Positions 55,862-64,000 of a stretch of 64,000 bases of DNA are shown piece by piece. Positions within the stretch are counted from its first letter, which is position 1; every line of letters begins with the position of its first letter. Source of the stretch: Nannochloris sp. 'desiccata' (taxonomy: Eukaryota; Chlorophyta; Trebouxiophyceae; Chlorellales; Chlorellaceae); the NCBI GenBank assembly GCA_019044685.2, contig JAGTXX020000004.1, positions 496,001 to 560,000 on the forward strand, read 5' to 3'. Made by a program: the position numbers and the translations under genes. The notes below the pieces were generated by a model. That model had not been told where the DNA came from. It was given only the letters and a program-made list of their open reading frames with translations, and searched no databases.

Positions 55862-56216
55862 TTTTACTGATAAATATTTAAACGATTAATTTTGATTTTA
55901 TTCTTGGGACCGTGATCATAACTCCATATGTCCCTACCCTGGGTATTGAACACTAGAAAGATCAGTGCCTGTTCATTTAATGCCTAATTTTGTATTAGTT
56001 TGTCTTTGGCCCAGCCTTTGAATGCCTCAGAATGCGCTACTTTTTGGTCTCGAATTTTTCGGATAAAGAGGATAAAGTTTATCATCAAAAGTTTCTTATT
56101 AATTCTGGCCATTCTTCCAACATCTTTCAGATTGCTTTTCTACTTTAGGTCTTATAGAACCCAAGAAGTTAAGGTGCCGCCAGAGTTAGTGGCATATCAA
56201 ATAGATTTATTGCAAG
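55862..56216. promoter_or_regulatory. divergent intergenic region between TFIIIC90-like gene and MoxR ATPase
   Basis: 355 bp with the two promoters and 5' UTRs. A short frame on the + strand (56000-56293) has no ATG start and overlaps the MoxR start. Nothing else seen. Confidence 0.45.
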
Positions 56217-57860
56217 ATGGCCCAGAGTCTTCGAGCCTCATTCCAACAGCTGGTGGTCAATCACCAGCTGCAAGCCCCTTCATCAAACCGTAACTGTAGT
56301 CGCAATGCCAGAAAGAGGCATAGCAACTCGGGTTTCGCACCTGCACCCTTCCCATCTTTCTCCATGCCTCAACAAGTGCTCAATGCAGTTCGCGCAGACC
56401 AAACTGCTAGCACCGTAGACAGCTCTACCATCCAATTAATCTCCGATATCACCCGTCAAATTGACGAAGAACATGCTGCTACCCTCAAACGCAATGCTTA
56501 CAACCCTGAAGACAATTTTGTTTCTGATTCTGATCTCCGTCGTCGAGTTATGTCCTCAATTCTTGATCTTCAAAAGGGTCTTTTGGAGCGTGAGACCGAA
56601 GTCCGTCTTCTACTTCTTGCTGCTCTTTGCGGGGAGCATCTACTCCTTCTAGGACCCCCTGGAACAGCCAAATCTGAACTCAGTCGTCGTCTTTCCGCCG
56701 CCACTGGAGGCAAATATTTCGAACGCCTACTCACCAGATTTTCCGTCCCTGAAGAATTATTTGGACCTTTATCTATGAAGGGCCTTGAAAGTGACGAGTA
56801 TGTACGTAAGATCGATGGATATTTGCCCACTGCGGAAGTCGCCTTTATTGACGAAATCTTTAAAGCCAATTCTGCTATTTTAAATGCGCTCCTCACTATT
56901 TTAAACGAGCGTTTGTTCGATAATGGTAATAAAAGGTTTGAAATCCCTCTTCTCTGCCTTGTGGGCGCTTCTAACGAACTTCCTGAAAGCGAAGAACTCG
57001 ATGCTTTGTACGATAGATTCTTAATCCGTCGTCAGGTCGCTCAAGTTTCCTCTGGAGGTCTCGGTACCCTTGCCCGTCTCGCTGCAGGGTCTTTGGGTGA
57101 CGGCGACGCTGCGTTACTTTCCAGTGACGGTGCTAATGACGCTGTTGGCGGGCCGGAGTTGACCATGGATGACTTCCGCTCCACGGCTGCAGCCGCTTAT
57201 AAAAGCGTGGACATGCCTGAAACAGTGATTGATATCCTTACAGACTTACGTAATTACTTACAAGACAAGTGTGAACCTCCTATCTATGTCTCTGATCGTC
57301 GGTTTATGAAGGCAGTGAAGATGCTGCAAGTTGCCGCCCACGCTGACGGGAGAACAGCTGTCTCTGAAGTTGATTGCTTATTGCTTGAATTTACCTTGGG
57401 CCAGCGCCCTGATGATGCACAAAAAGTGAGGGCACGTGTGCTTGAAGTGATCGCGTCAGATCCTGGACTTCAGCAAGCGGAACTGGTATTTTTAGGTCTC
57501 TTTGGCCGTGCTTGCCGCATCTTGGAAAGCGGTGATGAGAGTGAAGTGGCAGAAGCTCGCCAAGAAGCTACTGATTTGGTTGATTTGTTACAAATGCGCC
57601 AAGCTGGGCTTGCAGCTACTTTGGATGGTGATTTCCCTGAACTGCGCTCTTCTGTGTGGCTCAGCGAAGCTGCGGCGGCGACGGCTGCGCAGGCGTTGGC
57701 CCCACAGATGGTCGAAAATAGAAAACGAGTCGAGGATTTGTTGAGGGAAGCTATGGTGCTGAAAGAAGCTTTGGGAAGGAAAGTGGCTGCCAATACATTG
57801 GAAAAGTTGCTTCCCAAGAGGTTTAAACAATATGAAAAAGGTATCTCTGGAAGAGTATAG
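56217..57860 (+). CDS. MoxR/RavA-type AAA+ ATPase
   Basis: A single-exon AAA+ ATPase of 547 aa. In bacteria MoxR/RavA proteins act as chaperones that help assemble metal-containing enzymes; plants have nuclear-coded relatives. Residues 1 to about 50 are rich in Ser, Gln, Asn and Arg with few acids, so organelle import is likely. Walker A is GPPGTAKSELSRRL, Walker B is VAFIDEIFKANSAILNALL; then NERLFDNGNKRFEIPL, a sensor-1 LVGASNELPE and DALYDRFLIR with the Arg finger. The C-terminal lid and a helical extension (YVSDRRFMKAVKMLQ) follow. No VWA partner gene lies next to it. The gene looks like one of bacterial descent but has normal local codon use. Confidence 0.9.
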   Translation: MAQSLRASFQQLVVNHQLQAPSSNRNCSRNARKRHSNSGFAPAPFPSFSMPQQVLNAVRADQTASTVDSSTIQLISDITRQIDEEHAATLKRNAYNPEDNFVSDSDLRRRVMSSILDLQKGLLERETEVRLLLLAALCGEHLLLLGPPGTAKSELSRRLSAATGGKYFERLLTRFSVPEELFGPLSMKGLESDEYVRKIDGYLPTAEVAFIDEIFKANSAILNALLTILNERLFDNGNKRFEIPLLCLVGASNELPESEELDALYDRFLIRRQVAQVSSGGLGTLARLAAGSLGDGDAALLSSDGANDAVGGPELTMDDFRSTAAAAYKSVDMPETVIDILTDLRNYLQDKCEPPIYVSDRRFMKAVKMLQVAAHADGRTAVSEVDCLLLEFTLGQRPDDAQKVRARVLEVIASDPGLQQAELVFLGLFGRACRILESGDESEVAEARQEATDLVDLLQMRQAGLAATLDGDFPELRSSVWLSEAAAATAAQALAPQMVENRKRVEDLLREAMVLKEALGRKVAANTLEKLLPKRFKQYEKGISGRV

Positions 57861-58432
57861 AATTTTTTATTAAAAAAACCCTCTAAATTTGCCATTCTGA
57901 GGCGGTGACAGTGTTGATGGGAGAGGTCTCTCGTTCTCGTTTTTATTTGGCTTTGAATAATAGCATATGGAGCAATGTATATATAGATGAAATTTATGAT
58001 GATATATGATGATAATGTGCCTCTCTTGCGTTGCATTTCCTTTAGTTTAGCGAGTGTGTAAGTGAGAAAATGTTTTGTTCAACGAAAATGGCGGTGACGT
58101 GGGAGAGATTTTGAAAAGGTCATGCTTTGGGTGTTTAACGCTACATCTCCTTCCAATCAACTTACTAACATACAGTTAGGCGTAGCTTTAAGCCTCGACA
58201 CGTGTATTTCTATTGAGAAGATGACAAGGGGAGTCTTCATAATTGAGCTTGATCTTCAAGTGTTCGAACAGCAGTCACCGAGTGATCCTGGAACCTTCGG
58301 CGTCTATAAACGGCAAATGCGGTTGAACGAGGTCTATTATATAATTAATCGCATATTCAGAGTCTTATAATCGTCCTGGTATATTCATTTCTGTCTCTTT
58401 AGACCTCCCTTTTCAACCTAGAAGATTCACAA
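57861..58432. other. intergenic region between MoxR and AKR2 genes
   Basis: 572 bp. An 82-codon frame with ATG (58122-58370) is present but resembles nothing and lies where the AKR2 promoter and 5' UTR should be. I do not call it a gene. Confidence 0.45.
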
Positions 58433-59796
58433 ATGGACGGTGCTGGTGGTTTCCCTGGATTTCCCGGTATGCCTGGTGGCGCTGGTGGTTTCCCTGGCAT
58501 GAGTAAGTGTGGTAGCAGAAAGAAAATTAGCTAAAGTGTTATTTGTGGTTCAGAAATAGTCTCATTGCTAGCTGCCTTTTGACATGTTCTCCCTTCCCCC
58601 TCTATTTATTTTGCAGACATGGAGATGATGCAGGCTATGATGAACGTAAGTAGCTAGAATTTGGCAACTGCTCAACGGAAAAAATTGTCAACTTCCCCTA
58701 TATTTTAGTCCTGATCGAAAGAACTCTCATCAATCTTCTGATGCTTCTCACTCTCTTTTCTTATTTTTTTTGTCAATGCCATCTTCTACTGCAGGATCCT
58801 AACATTCGCCGTATGACTGAAGCTATTGCTCAGGATCCTGCCTTCCAAGAGATGGCCAAGGAGATGCAAGAAGCCATGGGCGGCCTCAATCTTGCTGGCG
58901 AAGGCGCCGACGCTGCCGGTGCTGCTGCTGCTGGAGCTGGCGGTATGCCCGCTGGCATGCCTGCTATAGACCCTGCCAAATATATGCAAGCTATGGACCG
59001 CGTCATGCAAAACCCTGAATTCCTTACCGCTGCTGAAAGCCTCGGCCGAGGCCTCATGTCTCAAGCTCTCTCCCCTGAGGACAAGCTCATGCTTGACATT
59101 TTCCAAAACCCTGCCAACCAAGCTGCTTTGAAAAAACGTCTGGAAGACTTGAAAGAAGATCCTGAGCTTACAGAAGTCATGTCTGATATCGAAGGAGGTG
59201 GTCAGGAAGCTATAATGAAATATATGAGCAACCCTGAAATTATGTCAAAAATTGGAAAGAAATTCCAAGAAGCCTTGAACGACCCCGAATTCCGCGCTCA
59301 ATTGGAGGGTGCTGACAATCTCGGTGCTTTGGAAGGTGGCGGTGTTGGTGCTGGTGTGGAAGGTGGAGCTGAAGAAGAAGAGGAAGAAGGTGAACCTGCT
59401 ACCCCCATTATCGCCGCAGCATCTTCCGGAGAAGCGGATCTTTTGAAACAGCTGATTGCTGAAAAGGCTGCTGGAGTGGATGACCGTGATGAAGAAGGCC
59501 GCACTGCCCTTCATTTCGCTTCTGGATATGGGGAGATTGAATGTATGACTATTTTGCTTGATGCTGGAGCAGACATTAATGGCAAGGACCAAAATGGAAA
59601 CACCGCACTGCACTATGCTGCCGGGTACGGTGTAGTCGAGGCAACGAAAGTGTTGCTTGAAAAGGGTGCTGATGTGACTATTTTGAATGAAGATGCGAAG
59701 ACTGCACAGGAAGTGGCAACAATGAACGAAGCGCAAGAGTGCGTTGCTTTGTTTGACGATGTTGAAGGGGAGAAAGGTCTTCCTCAGGAAGAGTAA
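58433..59796 (+). CDS. AKR2: AKR2-like ankyrin-repeat chaperone for chloroplast outer-envelope proteins
   Basis: AKR2 binds chloroplast outer-membrane proteins in the cytosol and delivers them to the plastid surface. Exons are 58433-58502, 58617-58645 (29-nt micro-exon) and 58795-59796; introns are 114 and 149 nt; the product is 366 aa. The N-terminus is Gly/Phe/Pro-rich (GGFPGFPGMPGGAGG). Two STI1-type helical units follow: DPNIRRMTEAIAQDPAFQEM and a second with MKYMSNPEIMSKIGKKF. A short acidic linker leads to the C-terminal ankyrin repeats, with GRTALHFASGYGEIECMTIL and GNTALHYAAGYGVVEATKVL in the middle. Order and length match plant AKR2A/B (about 340 aa). Its presence is among the best signs of a primary-plastid host. 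Confidence 0.92.
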
Positions 59797-60125
59797 AGAT
59801 AAAATGGCTCTGTTATGGTCGGTAATATCAGTTTCTTGCTGTGTGCGTTAATTGGCTCAAAGCCAACCTTATTTTTTGTGTGGTGATGCATGAAGGAACT
59901 CATATTTGTATCTCTATTTTGTTCAAGATTTGGTTGTTTTTTTTAATAGAAATTGTACGCATTTAAAAATACAAAACTACTCGCAGGGCTAATAGGGCTA
60001 CAAATCTACAATTTTTTCTGTTTTGTTCAAATCTAGACACGTGGGTGGGTTGGGGTTGGCCGCCGGGCTTGGGTTGGGGGCTGCATTTTTTCTCTATGAT
60101 ATTTCCTCTTTTGTGATTTCTATTT
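59797..60125. other. convergent 3' region between AKR2 and CAND1
   Basis: 329 bp holding both 3' UTRs; no gene recognised. Confidence 0.5.
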
Positions 60126-63100
60126 CTAAGACATATCCATGGCATCAAGGCCCCCAGCACCACCACCTACACCCCGGATCACACCACCACGTCCCTCAGC
60201 CTGTCTTTTCTCAGCTAAAATCGCAGCATACCTCTCCTTCATTGCCCCAGCAGTGACTTTTTCCTCCATAAACTGCTTAAAAGCTTGCACATTAGCTGCA
60301 CTGGGCAAAGTATTCACCGCGCTAATAGCCCGCAAACAGCTTCGGAGCATATCTTCATTACGATCAACCTCTTGTTTGACCGCATCAGACTTTACTTTTG
60401 CAGTCAAAGTTGCGGTCAAAGGCTCCACCAAGCGATCTAAAGAGGAGGAAACAGCTCCTGGAGCCAATACTGCTAAAGTGCTTAATAACGCATGGCACTG
60501 CATTTTGACGTCATACGCGTCGCTGAGACCATCTACAAGTGCAGCGAGAAGGATATTTGGATCTAAACGATCGTAACAGCGACCCATAAGCACACCTAAA
60601 CTTTCAAAAGCAGCTTTTCTCAATTCTAAACCATCATCAATTTTGTGCTTGAAAGGCCCCAAATCCACAGTACGGATTAGACTTGGATCTGGCTTTGTCT
60701 GAGTAAAAACCAGCGGTAACACAGAATCAAGCGAGTTTTCGAGTAAAGCAGGCTTGTTGTGCACGGCAGCAGTGAGCAGGTGTACACCGGCTTTCCGCAC
60801 ATTGACATCGCTGTCGCTGATGCATTGAAGAGCTTGAGGAAGCAGTTCAGTTAGAGGTTCGTCAACAGGGTGGAGACGTTCTACCGCCGCGTTCTTTAAC
60901 GCAGAAACAGCGACTGTGCGGGATTCAGGAGCGGCGGCGCTGAGGTGTTCTTGCAATGCTCCGAGGACGTCAGCCGGTGCGATCAAGGCCAAGTGACCGA
61001 GACACTCACTAACGACAGCACTGCATTCTTCCTCGCGTTCAGACGCGTTGGAAAGAAGGAGGGAAAGCACTTCGTGCACTTGATCAGCAGCCATAAGGGT
61101 TTCGGTAGCACCACCGATATCCTCATCGTCACCTCCAAGAGAAATAGAAGAAGAAGAAGAAGACGGCTTGTGAGCTGTCGTCGTAATAACTTCATTTAAT
61201 GCTCTCAAGAGCTGATACTGCATTTTAGCATCCTTTGCCTGAGCTTTGACCTGCTGTAACAGCAAAGGTAAGTACGCAGCAAGGTTTCCGGATGCTACGC
61301 CGCCTAAAGCGAAGGAAGCAGCTTCCGCAATGGCTTCCGAGGCAAGTGCAGATGTTAACGCTGTGGGGAGACCAGAGAAGGAAGTGAGGTCACAACCACG
61401 ACCTAGCTCACCAAGGCAAAGCAAGGCGAATCTCCGGGTTGCATCATCAGTTTCAGAAGTTTCCAATGCAGCGAGTAAAGTCTTTGCAGTTGATTGAACC
61501 TTATCTTGGCCAGCGCTGCGGCAGAGAACCGCAGCACAGCGTGCTGCTGCCATTGGAGCGCCTGGAGCAGCAGCTGTAGCTGTTCCAGCAGCAGAAAGCA
61601 TTTCAAAGAGACGATCAAACGATGCTTCAGCAGATCCACTTTGCTCTAAAGCAGAAAGCAGCGATTGAAGTGCCTCTAAAACTCCACCTTGCAGCAAGGG
61701 GCTCCCGACCAAAGCCACTGCAGGGTGCAGAATTTTTTCACATACTGCACCCACAGCACGGGTCTGTTGCTTCACTACAGTTTCTACCAGACGTAGCGCA
61801 GCAGCAGCAACTGCAAGATCGGCGTCATTCACCAGGTTGGCTGTTTCAGCTACAGTGCTTTCCAGGGCGGCAGGATCTGTGCGAGACCCTCCTCTCGCCA
61901 CCAGCGCAGTCAATGCTGACAAAGAAGCTAAACGAAGCTGTCTGTTGGCTTTACGGAGGAACGTAGTCAGCTCAGCAAGCGCTTGAGGTACGATGGGGCT
62001 TAAGTCCAGAGGGAGAGGGGTCTTGGCGATGGTTCCGAAGGCACGGACGGCAGTTAGACGGGTCATGTCGTTTTTCAATCGATCCAAAAGAATACCGAGA
62101 ACCTGCAGAGGTGATGTGATCATAAAAAAAAAAAGGAATCGTATGGACACATGTTAGAAGTGTTACTTTATGTGAATGGGAAGGATTAAGAACTACAAGA
62201 GGAGAAAAAGAAATATAAGAAAGAAAGAAGAAAAATAGAGGCCCCCTGGCTCTGCTCCGTGGCCAGCCACCTATCGCAGAGGCAGACGCAGACGCAAGTG
62301 AGGTAGGTAGGTGTGCACCAACCAGAGGTATATCGAAGAAGAAAGAGGAGACGGGGGAGGTGTACTTGCGTGTACACGAAGACAATAAGAGATCGGCCTC
62401 ACCTCTGATATTTTACTTGACGGGTGCACACCACCACCACCACCACTCGCAGCTCCATCAGCGGCAGGGTTGTCAGACGGAGAAGAGGCAGTGGTTTTGG
62501 CCCCTTTTTCTGTTTTTGCACGCTTTGAAGCACGACCGCGAGATCGAGGCATTGCAGCAAATTCTTCAGCTAAAGTTCCCACCTAGAAATAAAAGAGTAG
62601 TATATAGAGATAGGATAAAACAGATGCCATATATAGAGTATAACCCTAAAAACTTGATTTCTTTCTTACCTTTTCTGTATCACCTTCCAGAGCATCTCCT
62701 AATACAGCTACAGCAGCAGCTGCACAAGAAATCGAAGCGTCTTTCACTTCCAAACTCAAATCTTGAGCACCAAGCCTGCCAGCAGCAACACCAAACAAAG
62801 GTGCGACCAAAGGCGCCAATTGACCGTCAATCGGTCCAGGGCATTGAGGACGTAAAACATGGACAAACTGTTCACACGCGCGTAAAGCTTCAGCAGAAAC
62901 AGCGTAATATCTATCTGCAGCTGCTGCAAACACAGCAGGGGCAAGCGCAGCAGCATAACCTTGGAACGCAGCAGGAGGGCTGGCAGCCAAAGCGGCATTT
63001 AAAAATGCCAAAGCATCAATTTTCAATGCAGAAGCACCTGAGGTTTTATCTTCTAATGCAGATTTCACACCAGAAACGACGTCACCAAGACCAGATACCA

Positions 63101-64000
63101 CCGCAGCAGGCGCAGCACGCACTAATTCTTGCAGAGATTTCAATGCCAAAGATTTTGTCTTTGTTGATTTTCCACGTAGTTGCTTTGCTAAGGCTCGTAA
63201 AACTGACGGGACATCAGCATCAAGAGCAGCTTGTGCTGCAGCATCCCCGCGCCGTGCAGCTGCTCCTACCGCCCGGGTCAAATCATTATACGATTGATAG
63301 ATATCTGGTCGTACAGCTTCCTCTCTTTCTTTAAATTTGCTGACCAATGCAGGCGCCAGCTGTCGGTAAATAATCAAAAGTACATCAGGGTATTGCGAAA
63401 CAAGTGCAGCTGCGAGTTTCGCTCCAGCACGACGTACTTTCCAGCTCCCGTCTTCGTCATCGCTATATACCTCTTCATCCTCTTCAAAATCATCCTCGTC
63501 ATCACTTCCTCCGCGCATCACCTCATCCTCATTCTCGTCATCTGCTGCGTAATTGGGGTCAAATTTGAGGAACTGTAAACAGACGTCAGTTAATTCATCT
63601 AAAAATGGACGGGTATCTGCAGGACAGCGTTGGATAAAGGACTCTACAGCTACCAAGCTCAGCTCCATCAGTTCGTCATCACCCTCCTCTGCAGACTTCA
63701 ATCGAACAAGAACTAAAGGGACAGCACGGGACATGTGAGGACCGAGTTTAAAACCTACGCTTTTAGACAAAGCGCCTAGAGCTTGGATATAACTCCTTGC
63801 CTGCTCTTTACTGGAAGAAGTCGTTGAAGAAGATGAGCTTTCGAGGCGGAGGAAGATAGCATCGCAGAGAGAATCCAAAGAGGCAGTAGGGAGGTAGGAA
63901 GCTAACAAAGCTAAGCAATGGATTGCGCGTTTCCGGATACCTGCACGACTGGCATCTAATTCAGGGATTAAAGCATCTCTTAAGGTTTCAATGTTGGGTA
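60126..64000 (-). CDS. CAND1: CAND1, cullin-associated NEDD8-dissociated protein, 5' partial
   Basis: HEAT-repeat exchange factor that strips and swaps substrate receptors on cullin-RING ligases. The reading frame is open from the window edge: exon to 62670, intron 62669-62583 (87 nt), exon 62582-62403 (60 codons), intron 62402-62103 (300 nt), last exon 62102-60126. The conserved acidic loop (DDEDDFEEDEEVYSDDEDG) is followed by SWKVRRAGAKL. The C-terminal part has VDLGPFKHKIDDGLELRKAAF and SLDRLVEPL, specific for CAND1. The 60-codon exon codes a basic (RASKRAKTEKGAK) and Gly-rich insert that animal CAND1 lacks; skipping it would leave the HEAT repeats aligned. The start codon is outside the window. 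Confidence 0.95.

Noticed and set aside
58122..58370. 82-codon ATG frame between MoxR and AKR2
   Set aside because: No similarity, no domain, and it occupies the AKR2 promoter/5' UTR position.
62360..63334. 324-codon frame on the + strand opposite CAND1
   Set aside because: Gln/His/Lys-rich translation of antisense Ala and Leu codons; crosses both CAND1 introns without splice signals on its strand.

Overview
This is a stretch of nuclear DNA from a photosynthetic eukaryote, most likely a green alga or a close relative. The evidence is spliceosomal GT-AG introns, a plant-type split ATP-citrate lyase (subunit A alone), an AKR2-type ankyrin chaperone for chloroplast outer-envelope proteins, a RETICULATA-type envelope protein, a DUF2358 protein, a MoxR/RavA-like ATPase and plant-style NHX and GATA proteins. 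I cannot name the species. Genes are dense. Most have no intron or one to two short ones (about 85-300 nt), and these usually sit close to the start codon.

Layout. 1-37.5 kb holds single-copy housekeeping genes on both strands: HECT E3 ligase (5' end off the window), DUF2358 protein, Nup98-Nup96 precursor, CK2 beta, SmD3, a large coiled-coil protein, an SBPase-like sugar bisphosphatase, signal peptidase subunit 2, a Na+/H+ exchanger, a small secreted Cys-rich protein, RNase P subunit POP4/Rpp29, a GATA factor, ATP-citrate lyase A, a thiol-type GST, a RETICULATA-related protein, and a protein with an RRM embedded in a degenerate SET-like domain. 38.2-51.4 kb is a block of retrotransposons, all in + orientation: a complete two-ORF LINE, three head-to-tail copies (two of 1144 bp and one shorter) of a non-autonomous element carrying the LINE's 3' end, and two 5'-truncated copies of two other LINE lineages. 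51.4-64 kb returns to housekeeping genes: a TFIIIC90-like protein, MoxR ATPase, AKR2 and CAND1 (5' end off the window).

Themes. Several genes serve core nuclear RNA and transcription work (Nup98/96, SmD3, POP4, TFIIIC90, GATA) or the ubiquitin system (HECT ligase, CAND1). Others link to plastid biology (AKR2, RETICULATA-related, DUF2358) and carbon metabolism (SBPase-like, ATP-citrate lyase). Seven neighbouring pairs are head-to-head over about 240-655 bp.

The most unusual points are: the LINE block, where a non-autonomous repeat shares the LINE 3' end and new copies sit in the tails of older ones; the RRM inside a SET-like domain; a duplicated module spliced into the TFIIIC90 propeller; an SBPase-like enzyme lacking both a visible transit peptide and the redox cysteine pair; and a phase-0, 60-codon basic exon in CAND1 with no counterpart in animal CAND1.
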